Assembly (NCBI GenBank): GCA_035544675.1
Contig: DATKCA010000148.1
Location: 1-64,000 of the forward strand
From: DATKCA01 sp035544675
Lineage (GTDB): Bacteria; Acidobacteriota; Thermoanaerobaculia; Gp7-AA8
Direction of reading: 5' to 3'
DNA: 64,000 bases
Shown one piece after another: positions 25,430 to 33,758 of this stretch; the stretch's first letter is position 1, and each line of letters begins with the position of its first letter. A model generated the notes under the pieces. The model ran no database searches. It had not been told where the DNA came from and saw nothing but the letters and a program-made list of their open reading frames with translations. Made by a program: the position numbers and the translations under genes.

Positions 25430-27075
25430 GCACCTCCAGCCCGAGCCCGAGCCCGGCTTTTCGTCCCCTCGGATCTGACGTGACGGCCGGATTGACGGTC
25501 GCCCTGATCGGCCTCCCCCAGTGCCTCGCCTACGCGCTGATGTCCGGCCTCCCGCCGGCGTACGGTCTGGCCACCGCGGCAGTGGCCGGGTTCGTCGCGG
25601 CCCTGCTCGGCCGCAGCGCGCAGGTGGTGACCGGCCCGACGAACACGACCGGGCTTCTCATTCTCACTGCGCTGCTGCCGTTCATCGGCTCCAACGGGCT
25701 GCTGCGCCCGGATGCGATCCGCGTCCTGGCCACGCTGACGCTGCTGGCCGGCGCGATCCGCATCGTCGCGGCGCTCGCTGGCGGCGCGCATCTGATCAGG
25801 CTGATCCCGGAGTCGGTGCTGATCGGATTCACCGCCGGCGTGGCGATTCTCATCGGAGTCATGCAGCTCGACGAGGCGCTCGGACTCAAACCGGCGCGGG
25901 CCACGAGTTTTCTCTCTCAGTTCGGCGAGATCCTCCCCTTCCTGCGCGACGTGAAGTGGCCCGCCCTGACCGTTGCCGCGCTGACCGCGGCGGTGGTAGG
26001 CCTGGGCCGCCGCTGGAATCCGCGCGTGCCGTTCGCGCTGATGGCCGTCCTCGCCGCGACCGCCGCGGCGTGGCTGTGGAAGCTCGATGCGGCGAGCGGC
26101 CTCCCTCTGGTGCGAGACCGTCACGCCGTCGGCGGCGGCTGGTCGCCGCTGGCCCTCCCCGATCCGAGCCTCGGTCTCATCCAGTCCCTCTTCGTTCCCG
26201 CCGCCGCCATCGTTCTCCTCGGGACGCTCGAGCTGGCGGTGAGTGCTCGCGCCGGCGGCCAGCGTCCGGACATGCGGCGGGAGATCCTCGCCCAGGGCTG
26301 GGCCAACGTGGCCGGCGCGTTCGCGGGCGCCTTCCCGGCGTCGGCGAGCCTGGGCCGTTCCGCTGTGCTGCGGATCGCGGGCGCGCGCACGCGCGTCGCG
26401 CCGGCGTTCGCGGCGATCTTCACCGGTGTGGTGCTGGTGACGGGAGGGAGTCTGGCCGGCTGGATTCCGCAGGCCAGTCTGGCCGGCGTGCTGCTGGTGA
26501 TCGCGGCGCGCATGATCGACCTCCGCGGCATCCGGCGTCTGTGGAACGCCTCGAGGGAGACACGGCTGCTGCTCGTCGAGACGTTCGCCGCGACGCTGCT
26601 GCTTCCGCTGCAGTGGGCCATCCTCCTCGGCACCGGCACGGCTCTTCTGATTCACATCTGGAACACGTCCGCACCGCGGCTGCGCGTGCTCCGCCTGGAA
26701 GGAGAGGACCTGGTGCCGTTCGGCCGGGATGAAAGGCCGGAGCTGGTCGTGCTCGAGGTGAGCGGCAATCTGCACTACGCCGCGGTCGCGCCTTTTGTCG
26801 AGAAGGTCGAGGAAATCGTTCCCCCGTCGGCGCGCACGCTGATCATCGACCTCTCGCACGCGCACGAGATCCGCTTCGCCGCCCTGCGCGCGTTCGAGCA
26901 GCTGGCCGAGGAGATGAAGCATGCCGGGGGCGTGATGTGGCTGGCGGGAGTCGATCCCGACACCGCGCGCCTGCTGGAGCGCTCGGAGAGCACGCTGCCG
27001 TGGATCGCCGAGGATCCCGCGCCGGGCATCAGCGTGTGGAACTGCATCACCGTATGCGGTCGTAGCGCCCCATGA
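25426..27075 (+). CDS. SulP-family anion transporter with STAS domain
   Basis: 549 residues. The transport domain (about 15-400) shows LTVALIGLPQCLAYALMSGLPPAYGL and repeated hydrophobic helices; a C-terminal STAS domain (about 440-530) contains VLEVSGNLHYAAVAPF and LIIDLSHAHEIRFAALRAFEQL. Members import sulfate or bicarbonate/other anions. The ATG overlaps the molybdoenzyme stop by 4 bases, tying it to that operon. The first residues (STSSPSPSPAF) are encoded by a copy of the GC-rich hexamer repeat. The 3' end overlaps the convergent YbhB-like gene by 29 bases. Confidence 0.9.
   Translation: MSTSSPSPSPAFRPLGSDVTAGLTVALIGLPQCLAYALMSGLPPAYGLATAAVAGFVAALLGRSAQVVTGPTNTTGLLILTALLPFIGSNGLLRPDAIRVLATLTLLAGAIRIVAALAGGAHLIRLIPESVLIGFTAGVAILIGVMQLDEALGLKPARATSFLSQFGEILPFLRDVKWPALTVAALTAAVVGLGRRWNPRVPFALMAVLAATAAAWLWKLDAASGLPLVRDRHAVGGGWSPLALPDPSLGLIQSLFVPAAAIVLLGTLELAVSARAGGQRPDMRREILAQGWANVAGAFAGAFPASASLGRSAVLRIAGARTRVAPAFAAIFTGVVLVTGGSLAGWIPQASLAGVLLVIAARMIDLRGIRRLWNASRETRLLLVETFAATLLLPLQWAILLGTGTALLIHIWNTSAPRLRVLRLEGEDLVPFGRDERPELVVLEVSGNLHYAAVAPFVEKVEEIVPPSARTLIIDLSHAHEIRFAALRAFEQLAEEMKHAGGVMWLAGVDPDTARLLERSESTLPWIAEDPAPGISVWNCITVCGRSAP
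25438..25461. repeat. Solo copy of the CCCGAG hexamer repeat inside the SulP start
   Basis: Three AGCCCG-type hexamers followed by GGCTTTT. Read on the minus strand it begins AAAAGCCGGGCTCGGG, the same 16 bases that open the inverted-repeat arms around the four-helix-bundle gene at 4336 and 4841. No four-helix gene is attached here. Confidence 0.8.
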
Positions 27076-27487
27076 GCTTCGTCTCCGCGAGGATGTGGCT
27101 CTGCATCGCCTTCATGAGATCGACCTTCGTCGATCCTTCCGCGAGCGCCAGCACGCTGTCGAGCGCGTAGAGGCGGAAGAAGTAGCGGTGCTCGCGGTCG
27201 GGAGGACACGGGCCGCCCCAGCCGGTGCGGCCCCAGCTGTTCTTGCCGGGTACGCCGCCAGGCTCCGTTCCCTCGCTCACCTGTGTCGTGCCCACCGGGA
27301 TGTTCCAGAGGACCCAGTGGTCCCACGTGCCGCGGGGCGCGTCGGGGTCGTCCACGATCAGCGCGAGCGACACCGTCCCCTCGGGAATCTCCTCGAAGCG
27401 CAGCGGCGGGATGACGTCATTCCCGTCGCACGTGTACTTCGCCGGAATCGCTGTTCCATCCTGGAAGGCCGGGCTGGTGATTCGCAT
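27047..27487 (-). CDS. YbhB/YbcL Raf kinase inhibitor-like protein (PEBP)
   Basis: 146 residues. The PEBP fold is recognisable by FQDGTAIPAKYTCDGNDVIPPLRF, LALIVDDPDAPRGTWDHWVLWNIP and GKNSWGRTGWGGPCPPDREHRYFFRLYALD. The bacterial role is unclear; members bind small anions. The ATG at 27487 was chosen because a -10-like TATCGT ends 6 bases upstream; an ATG at 27505 is also in frame. Convergent with SulP. Confidence 0.9.
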   Translation of the reverse strand: MRITSPAFQDGTAIPAKYTCDGNDVIPPLRFEEIPEGTVSLALIVDDPDAPRGTWDHWVLWNIPVGTTQVSEGTEPGGVPGKNSWGRTGWGGPCPPDREHRYFFRLYALDSVLALAEGSTKVDLMKAMQSHILAETKLMGRYDRIR

Positions 27488-27493
27488 GGTGAA

Positions 27494-27499
27494 ACGATA
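27494..27499 (-). promoter_or_regulatory. -10-like TATCGT before the YbhB-like gene
   Basis: TATCGT on the minus strand, six bases before the ATG at 27487, no Shine-Dalgarno. It matches the leaderless spacing pattern. Confidence 0.35.
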
Positions 27500-27569
27500 C
27501 GTCATCCGGAAGCAGACAGGCACAGGAAGCTCGTGGGCGGAGCGCCCGGTGATGAATAATGTGCCCGTC

Positions 27570-29624
27570 ATGAAGACCAGAATCATCGCAGTTCTCACAG
27601 CACTTACGCTGATCACGATGACTCTCGGCGCGAACGAGAGCGCCACATCCAGCACCACCGCGAAACGGTACGGCACGTGGGGCGTCGACCTGGAAGGGAT
27701 GGATCGCTCCGTCAAACCGGGCGATGACTTCTTCCGCTACGTGAACGGGACGTGGGTGGCGAAGACGGAGATCCCGCCGGACCGAACGAGCTTCGGCGCG
27801 TTCGCGATGCTGGCCGAGCTGTCCGAGACACGCGTGCGCGGGATCCTCGACCACTGGGCCGCGGACAAGACTCTGAAGGCCGGCTCCGACGAGGCCAAGG
27901 TGGCCGCGATCTACCGGACCTTCCTCGACGAGGCCACCGTGGAGAAGCTCGACAGGAAACCGATCCAGGCGCATCTCGACGCGGTGATGAAAGCGAAGAC
28001 ACGCGCCGACCTCGCCGGTCTCATGGGCCGTTCGGCGGGATCGTTCGGCCGCGCCCTTTTCAACCCGGGCGTGTCCGACGACGCGAAGAATCCCGACAGG
28101 TACACGCTGTACCTCTCCCAGTCCGGCCTCGGCATGGCGGACCGCGAGTTCTACCTGCGCGACAACTTCAAGGCCCAGAAGGAGCGCTACCAGCAGTACG
28201 TCGCGGACCTGCTTCGGCACGCCGGATGGGAGGAGCCGGAGAAGAACGCGGCGGACGTCGTCGCGCTGGAGACACAGATCGCCGAGGCGCACTGGAGCCG
28301 CGCCGAGAGCCGCAACCGGGACAAGACGTACAACCCCATGACCATCGCGGAGCTGGAGAAGAACGCGCCGCGGTTCCCGTGGAGCGTGTACTTCAAGGAA
28401 GCGGGCCTCGCCAAGACCGACCGTGTGGTGGTGCGGCAGAACACCGCGCTGCCGGAACTGACGCAGATTTTCGCGGAAGCGCCGGTCGAGACGCTGAAGG
28501 CGTGGCAGGCGTTCCACATCACCGACGACGCGGCGCCTCTCCTCTCGAAGCGCTTCGCCGACGCGCACTGGGAGTTCCGCTCGAAGTTCCTGGGTGGCGT
28601 GAAGGAGCAGCGGCCGCGATGGAAGCGCGCCGTCGCCGCCGCGCAGAACGCCATGGGCGAGGCCATCGGCCGGACTTACGTGACCGAGTACTTCCCCCCG
28701 CAGTCGAAGGCCAAGATGGACAAGCTCGTCGCCGACCTCCGCGCCGCCATGAAGGTTCGCATCGAGAACCTGCAGTGGATGGGGCCGGAGACGAAGGCGC
28801 GCGCTCTCGACAAGCTGACGAAGTTCGGTGTGAAGATCGGCTATCCGTCGAAGTGGCGCGACTACTCCGCGCTGAAGGTGCGCGAGGGAGACCTGGTGGG
28901 CAACGCCGAGCGCGCCGCGAAGTTCGAGTGGGCGTACGACGTGAACCGCGTCGGCAAGCCGGTCGACAAAGGCGAGTGGGGCATGACTCCGCAGACCGTC
29001 AACGCCTACTACTCCTCGGTCAAGAACGAGATCGTCTTCCCCGCCGCCATTCTGCAGCCGCCGTTCTTCGATCCCGATGCCGATCCGGCCGTGAACTACG
29101 GCGCCATCGGCGGCGTCATCGGCCACGAGATCACGCACGGCTTCGACGATCAGGGCCGCAAATCCGACGGCAACGGCGTTCTCCGCGACTGGTGGGCCGC
29201 CGAGGATGCCGCCAAGTTCGAGGCCCAGGCCACCAGGCTCGGCGCACAGTACGAGGCCATCGAGTTCCCGCAGCTTCCGGGGATGAAAATCATCCCGCGC
29301 ATGACCATGGGCGAGAACATCGGCGACCTCGGCGGAATCCTTCTGGGACTCGACGCGTACAGGCTCTCACTCGGCGGCAAGCCCGCCCCGGTCCTCGACG
29401 GCTTCACCGGCGACCAGCGCGTGTTCCTGGGATGGGGCCAGGTGTGGCGGACGATGATGCGCGACGACGCCCTGCGGCAGTACATCATGACGAACTCGCA
29501 CTCGCCCGGTCTCGTCCGCGCGTTCGCGCCGCTCCGGAACGTCGACGCGTGGTACGACGCCTTCGACGTCACGGAAGGCGACGCGAACTACGTCAAACCT
29601 GAGGATCGGGTCCGCATCTGGTGA
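27570..29624 (+). CDS. M13-family zinc metallopeptidase (neprilysin-like)
   Basis: 684 residues with a signal peptide (MKTRIIAVLTALTLITMTLG). The mature enzyme starts with DRSVKPGDDFFRYVNGTW, typical of M13. The zinc site HEITH lies at about 519-523 in GVIGHEITHGFDDQGRKSDGNG, the third ligand region is MGENIGDLGG, and NAYYSSVKNEIVFPAAIL precedes them. It should degrade oligopeptides outside the cytoplasm. The frame is open well upstream; the ATG at 27570 is taken because it starts the signal peptide (27552 is an alternative). Confidence 0.92.
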   Translation: MKTRIIAVLTALTLITMTLGANESATSSTTAKRYGTWGVDLEGMDRSVKPGDDFFRYVNGTWVAKTEIPPDRTSFGAFAMLAELSETRVRGILDHWAADKTLKAGSDEAKVAAIYRTFLDEATVEKLDRKPIQAHLDAVMKAKTRADLAGLMGRSAGSFGRALFNPGVSDDAKNPDRYTLYLSQSGLGMADREFYLRDNFKAQKERYQQYVADLLRHAGWEEPEKNAADVVALETQIAEAHWSRAESRNRDKTYNPMTIAELEKNAPRFPWSVYFKEAGLAKTDRVVVRQNTALPELTQIFAEAPVETLKAWQAFHITDDAAPLLSKRFADAHWEFRSKFLGGVKEQRPRWKRAVAAAQNAMGEAIGRTYVTEYFPPQSKAKMDKLVADLRAAMKVRIENLQWMGPETKARALDKLTKFGVKIGYPSKWRDYSALKVREGDLVGNAERAAKFEWAYDVNRVGKPVDKGEWGMTPQTVNAYYSSVKNEIVFPAAILQPPFFDPDADPAVNYGAIGGVIGHEITHGFDDQGRKSDGNGVLRDWWAAEDAAKFEAQATRLGAQYEAIEFPQLPGMKIIPRMTMGENIGDLGGILLGLDAYRLSLGGKPAPVLDGFTGDQRVFLGWGQVWRTMMRDDALRQYIMTNSHSPGLVRAFAPLRNVDAWYDAFDVTEGDANYVKPEDRVRIW

Positions 29625-29627
29625 GGG

Positions 29628-29719
29628 GTCATCCCGAGCGTAGCGAGGGATCTGGCTGGTGGGTGGTACGACAAGGTGCCGCCCACACCGCCAGATCCCT
29701 CGCATACGCTCGGGATGAC
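29628..29719. repeat. Palindromic element, ATCCCGAGCGTAGCGAGGG type, copy 1
   Basis: Arms 29628-29655 and 29691-29719 are reverse complements apart from one inserted base. The interior contains GGTACGACAAGGTGCCGCCC. A second copy with the same arms and interior lies at 34736-34826. It sits in the 3' intergene between the convergent M13 and GlsB-like genes, where it could also act as a bidirectional terminator hairpin. Confidence 0.9.
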
Positions 29720-29726
29720 GACACTC

Positions 29727-29990
29727 CTAGGCTCGGCGGCGTGTTCCGCCTCGCAGCAGACGGAGGACGAACAGCAGCACGACCGCGCCTATGAAGGCAA
29801 CGAAGATCGTTCCCGGCAATCCGCCAAACGGCGACGACACACCGAGTTGGCTGAAGAGCCAGCCGCCGACGAACGCGCCGACGATTCCGATGATGATGTC
29901 TCCGATGATTCCGTAACCCGTCCCGCCCATTACCAGCGAGGCGAGGACTCCCGCGATCAGGCCGACGATGATCCATGTGAGGAAGCTCAT
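29727..29990 (-). CDS. GlsB/YeaQ/YmgE-family membrane protein
   Basis: 87 residues, with three hydrophobic segments and the glycine-rich pattern IIVGLIAGVLASLVMGGTGYGIIGDIIIGIVGAFVGG of the transglycosylase-associated/GlsB family. Small inner-membrane protein linked with stress responses. The ATG at 29990 is chosen; a TTG at 30008 is possible. Convergent with the M13 peptidase, divergent from the (2Fe-2S) gene. Confidence 0.9.
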   Translation of the reverse strand: MSFLTWIIVGLIAGVLASLVMGGTGYGIIGDIIIGIVGAFVGGWLFSQLGVSSPFGGLPGTIFVAFIGAVVLLFVLRLLRGGTRRRA

Positions 29991-30043
29991 GGACTGGTTT
30001 CGTCGCAACAGCCGTGCCCGACCGGTAGTACGATCTCCCGATC

Positions 30044-30502
30044 ATGAAACGAACCATCCGGTTCCGCCTGAACGGTAAGCCCGTTTCCCTCAACACCGAG
30101 GACGATCGGACGCTGCTGTGGGTACTGCGCACCGATCTCGAACTGACCGGGACCAAATACGGCTGCGGCGAGGGTATCTGCGGCGCCTGTACCGTCGCCG
30201 TCAACGGCGAGGCGGTCCGCTCCTGCGCCCTCACGCTGGCCGAGGTAGACGGCAGGAACGTCATCACGATCGAGGGGCTGGAGAAGGACGGAAAGCTCCA
30301 CCCGCTGCAGCAGGCCTTCATCGACCACGGCGCGCTGCAGTGCGGCTTCTGCACGTCGGGGATGATCATGAACGCGTACGCGATGCTGGGGAAAGAGGGC
30401 AGACCGTCGCGCGCGGAGATCGTCGAAGGGATGGACGCGAACCTCTGCCGCTGCGGCGCTCACCAGCGGATCGTGGCAGCCATCGAGGAGGCCTCGCGAT
30501 GA
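30044..30502 (+). CDS. (2Fe-2S) subunit of a xanthine-dehydrogenase-family enzyme
   Basis: 152 residues with two [2Fe-2S] sites. The plant-ferredoxin-like site is KYGCGEGICGACTV (Cys41, 46, 49) plus Cys61. The second is in the helical domain, LQCGFCTSGM and LCRCGAH. It resembles the small subunits of isoquinoline 1-oxidoreductase and aldehyde oxidoreductases. It shares a 4-base overlap with the molybdopterin subunit gene and should pass electrons from it to an unknown acceptor; no FAD subunit lies nearby. TACGAT lies 9 bases before the ATG. Confidence 0.92.
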   Translation: MKRTIRFRLNGKPVSLNTEDDRTLLWVLRTDLELTGTKYGCGEGICGACTVAVNGEAVRSCALTLAEVDGRNVITIEGLEKDGKLHPLQQAFIDHGALQCGFCTSGMIMNAYAMLGKEGRPSRAEIVEGMDANLCRCGAHQRIVAAIEEASR

Positions 30503-32562
30503 ACTCCATCGATCGCCGCAGATTCTGCAAACTCCTCGGCGGCGGCATCGTCGTGCTGGTCACGACGCGCCCCTCCGACCTCTTCGGGCAGACGCCGTCG
30601 TATCCGGAGGATCCGAACGCCTACCTCCGCATCGGCGAGAACGGCCGCGTCACGCTCTATTCGGGCAAGGTAGAGATGGGCCAGGGCATCAACACGTCGC
30701 TGTCGCAGATGGCGGCCGAAGAGCTGGGCGTGTCGCTCGACGCGATCGACATCGTGATGGGCGACACCGATCTCGTTCCCTATGACCGCGGAACTTGGGG
30801 CTCGCTCACCACCCGGTTCTTCGGGCCGGCCGTTCGCGCGGCCTCGGCAGAGGCCCGCACGGTCATGATGAAGCTGGCGTCCGAGAAGCTCGGCGTGCCG
30901 CGAGAGCAGCTCACCGTCGCCAACGGCGTGGTCTCGACGATGGCCGGGCCGGCGGCGGGCTCCGGCAAGCCGCGGTCGGTCACCTACGGCGAGCTGGCCA
31001 GGGGCAAGACGATCGCGCGGCTCGTGGACGAGAAGGCCGTCCTCAAGGCGGCCAAGGATTACAAGATCGTCGGCAAGTCAGCCAGGCGCGTCGACGGGAG
31101 AGACAAGGTCACGGGCCGGGCGGTGTTCGCGGGCGACATCCGCCGTCCGGGGATGCTCTACGCACGGATTCTCCGTCCGCCGATGCATGGCGCGACGCGG
31201 AAGTCGCTCGACGTCACGAAGGCGAAAGAGATGCCGGGCGTCACGGTCGTCGACAAGGGCGACCTCGTCGCGGTGCTGCATCCCGATCCGGAAGTGGCGG
31301 GACGGGCGCTCGGGCTGATCGAGGCGGAGTGGGATCGCCCGGCGGCGGCATTCGACACCGACTCGGTCGGCGACTACTTCGTGAAGAGCGTGAACGTCCC
31401 GGAAGTCCAGGCCCAGTTCGTGTCGACGTTCCGCACCGGCTATGTCGCGCACGCGCCGATCGAGACGCACACGGCGGTCGCGGAGTTGAAAGACGGCAAG
31501 CTGACGGCGTGGGTGGGAACACAGAGTCCGTTCGGCGCGCGCACAAGCATCGCGCGGGCCCTCGGCCTGGATGAGAAACAGGTCCGAGTCATCACCCCGT
31601 TCATCGGCGGCGGGTTCGGCGGGAAAAGTCCGGTCGGACAGGCCGTCGAGGCGGCCCGACTCGCGCAGATCACGGGCAAGCCGGTGATGGTGGTCTGGAC
31701 TCGTGGAGAGGAGTTCTTCTACGACACGTTCGGGCCGGCGGCGGTGGTGAGGATCGCCTCGGCGGTCGACCAGAGCGGGAAGATCACGCAGTGGAACTAC
31801 GACGTCTGGGCGGCCGGAACGCGCTCGGCCGAGGTGTTGTACGACGTGCCGGGTGGCAAGGTGACGCCCCACATGGGACGCGGAACGCCGGGGGCGAGGC
31901 TGCACCCGTTCGCAACCGGGCCGTGGCGGGCGCCGGGGGCGGGGACGAATGTCTTCGCGCGCGAGTCGCAGATCGACATCATGGCGGCGGCGGCGAAAGT
32001 CGATCCGCTGGAGTTCCGCCTGCGCAATGCCAAGGACGAGCGTGCCCGCAGCGTGCTGAAGGCGGCGGCGGATGCGTTCGGCTGGAAAGCCGGTGCCGGA
32101 CCGTCAGGCCAGGGCCGCGCCATCGCCGTCGGCATCGACGCCGGGACGTATTGCGCGCTGGCCGCGCAGGTCTCCGTCGACCGCAAGACCGGCCAGATCC
32201 GCGTCGAGCGCGTCGTCGCGGCGCAGGACATGGGACAGGTGATCAATCCCGAGGGCGCGAAGATGCAAGTGGAGGGCTGCATCAACATGGGGCTGGGGTA
32301 CGTGCTGACCGAGGAGCTGCAGTTCAAGGGCGGTGAGATCCTCGATGCGAACTTCGGCACGTACGAGCTGCCTCTCTTCTCGCACGTCCCGAAGATCGAG
32401 ACGGTACTGGTGAAGAACGACGAGCTGTCCCCGCAGGGCGGGGGCGAGCCGGCCATCGTGCCGATGGGCGCGGTCATCGCCAATGCGGTGTTCGACCTGA
32501 CGGGCGTTCGGATCTACCGCCTGCCGATGACGCCCAGGCGGGTTCTGGCGGCACTGGCGTAA
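30499..32562 (+). CDS. Xanthine-dehydrogenase-family molybdopterin-binding subunit
   Basis: 687 residues. The twin-arginine motif IDRRRFCKLLGG at the N-terminus suggests Tat export of the two-subunit complex. Molybdenum-cofactor motifs include YSGKVEMGQGINTSLSQMAAEELG, FIGGGFGGKSPVGQ and the final QGGGEPAIVPMGAVIANAVFDLTG. It looks like the IorB-type large subunit that oxidises N-heterocycles or aldehydes in the periplasm. Translationally coupled to the 2Fe-2S subunit. Confidence 0.9.
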   Translation: MNSIDRRRFCKLLGGGIVVLVTTRPSDLFGQTPSYPEDPNAYLRIGENGRVTLYSGKVEMGQGINTSLSQMAAEELGVSLDAIDIVMGDTDLVPYDRGTWGSLTTRFFGPAVRAASAEARTVMMKLASEKLGVPREQLTVANGVVSTMAGPAAGSGKPRSVTYGELARGKTIARLVDEKAVLKAAKDYKIVGKSARRVDGRDKVTGRAVFAGDIRRPGMLYARILRPPMHGATRKSLDVTKAKEMPGVTVVDKGDLVAVLHPDPEVAGRALGLIEAEWDRPAAAFDTDSVGDYFVKSVNVPEVQAQFVSTFRTGYVAHAPIETHTAVAELKDGKLTAWVGTQSPFGARTSIARALGLDEKQVRVITPFIGGGFGGKSPVGQAVEAARLAQITGKPVMVVWTRGEEFFYDTFGPAAVVRIASAVDQSGKITQWNYDVWAAGTRSAEVLYDVPGGKVTPHMGRGTPGARLHPFATGPWRAPGAGTNVFARESQIDIMAAAAKVDPLEFRLRNAKDERARSVLKAAADAFGWKAGAGPSGQGRAIAVGIDAGTYCALAAQVSVDRKTGQIRVERVVAAQDMGQVINPEGAKMQVEGCINMGLGYVLTEELQFKGGEILDANFGTYELPLFSHVPKIETVLVKNDELSPQGGGEPAIVPMGAVIANAVFDLTGVRIYRLPMTPRRVLAALA

Positions 32563-32581
32563 ACGTCATACACAACCACTG

Positions 32582-32612
32582 CTTTGACCATAGTCTTTGA
32601 CCATAGTACGAT
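32582..32612 (+). promoter_or_regulatory. Promoter and direct-repeat operator of the second toxin-antitoxin pair
   Basis: Two exact adjacent copies of CTTTGACCATAGT (32582-32594, 32595-32607). TTGACC at 32584-32589 with a 17-bp spacer and TACGAT at 32607-32612 makes a -35/-10 pair. The -10 ends six bases before the ATG at 32619, so the transcript is predicted to be leaderless. The direct repeats are good candidates for antitoxin binding. Confidence 0.6.
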
Positions 32613-32618
32613 GGGCAC

Positions 32619-32861
32619 ATGGAAGAAATGCCCATCTCCAAGTTCAAGGCCACCTGCCTGGCCGTCCTGGAGCGAGTCCGCCGCACCCGCAAGCCCCTGC
32701 GGATCACCCGCTTCGGCCAGCCGGTCGCGGAAGTGATTCCACCCTCGGTCGAACCGGCCACCCGCAGCTGGATTGGATCGATGGAAGGCAGTGTCCGCAT
32801 CATCGGCGACATCGTCGGCCCCATCTCCAGCGACGATGACTGGGAAGCCGCAGGCAGGTGA
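32619..32861 (+). CDS. Phd/YefM-type antitoxin
   Basis: 80 residues. The N-terminal MEEMPISKFKATCLAVLERVRRTRKPLRITRFGQPVAEVIP is the Phd/YefM DNA-binding fold. The acidic C-terminus ISSDDDWEAAGR would bind the toxin. The stop overlaps the PIN gene start by 4 bases. Confidence 0.9.
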   Translation: MEEMPISKFKATCLAVLERVRRTRKPLRITRFGQPVAEVIPPSVEPATRSWIGSMEGSVRIIGDIVGPISSDDDWEAAGR

Positions 32862-33253
32862 AACTGCTGCTCGATACCCATGTCTGGATCTGGTCCCGAG
32901 CGAGCAAGACCAGACTCACTCCCCGAGTGGCCCGCGCGCTGGCGAACACCAGTCACGAGCTGTGGCTGTCTCCGGTCAGCTCTTGGGAGATCGTTCTCCT
33001 CGCTGAACGCGGACGGCTCGATCTCGACATCCCAGCCTCCGTCTGGATCGCCCGTGCTCTGGCCACGGCGCCCGTCCGCGAAGCAACGTTGACCCATGAA
33101 GTGGTTCTGGAGAGCTGCGCCTTCACGCTTCCGCACTCCGATCCCGCGGATCGATTTCTCATCGCCACGGCGCGGTTCTACGATCTGACGCTCGTGACAG
33201 CCGACGAGCGGCTCATCGAGTGCGGTCTGGTCCCTGTTCTCCCGAACCGCTGA
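32858..33253 (+). CDS. PIN-domain toxin (VapC family)
   Basis: 131 residues starting with GTG. The PIN acidic sites are MKLLLDTHVWIW (Asp6), the SSWEIVLL glutamate, and DPADRFLIATA with TADERL near the C-terminus. Expected to act as an Mg-dependent endoribonuclease. Unlike the first VapBC pair in this window it is paired with a Phd-type antitoxin. Confidence 0.9.
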   Translation: MKLLLDTHVWIWSRASKTRLTPRVARALANTSHELWLSPVSSWEIVLLAERGRLDLDIPASVWIARALATAPVREATLTHEVVLESCAFTLPHSDPADRFLIATARFYDLTLVTADERLIECGLVPVLPNR

Positions 33254-33277
33254 AGGCGCTTCCCTCAGAACAGCGTC

Positions 33278-33688
33278 TTACGCCGTCACGTGATCCGCCG
33301 GCGCCGGGACGATCTCGATCTCGAACGACGGAGGCTCGACGATGTGCCGCTTCACGGCGCAGTGATCGACGGCGCGAACGATGGCCTGCCGGTATTTCTC
33401 CGGAAAGCCGGGTGGCGTCTGGAGCTCCATCCGGATCGTGGCGATGCGCTTTCCTTCCGGATCGCGGATCGTCTCGAGCGTGAGTCCGAGGCCGTCGGTC
33501 GGGATCTCCCGCTCCTGACAGAACCGCAGCGCGTAGAGCCCGCCGCAGGTGGCCAGCGATGCGAGAAAGAGGTCGAACGGGGACAGGGCCGTGTCGGTCC
33601 CGCCGGCTGAGACCGGCTGATCGGTGCGGACGGTGTGCCCTTTGGCGGTTGCGGAAACGACCAGCCCGCCCTGGAAACTGACTTTCAT
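33278..33688 (-). CDS. OsmC/Ohr-family protein
   Basis: 136 residues from the ATG at 33688; an in-frame ATG two codons upstream (33694) is equally possible. The OsmC fold is shown by GGTDTALSPFDLFLASLATCGGLYALRFCQ and VDHCAVKRHIVEPPSF. The two cysteines in these motifs fit a peroxiredoxin-like organic-hydroperoxide reductase, although TCGG is slightly atypical of Ohr. Convergent with the PIN toxin gene. Confidence 0.88.
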   Translation of the reverse strand: MKVSFQGGLVVSATAKGHTVRTDQPVSAGGTDTALSPFDLFLASLATCGGLYALRFCQEREIPTDGLGLTLETIRDPEGKRIATIRMELQTPPGFPEKYRQAIVRAVDHCAVKRHIVEPPSFEIEIVPAPADHVTA

Positions 33689-33744
33689 AACCATAGAGTC
33701 ATATAGTAATACAAAACACCTGCCAGCCGCCACCCCGGTTCGAC

Positions 33745-33750
33745 TACGAT
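33745..33750 (+). promoter_or_regulatory. -10-like TACGAT before the YheT-like hydrolase
   Basis: TACGAT ends 8 bases before the GTG start at 33759, without a Shine-Dalgarno. The same hexamer precedes the Phd gene and the (2Fe-2S) gene. Confidence 0.35.
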
Positions 33751-33758
33751 TCTCCGCC

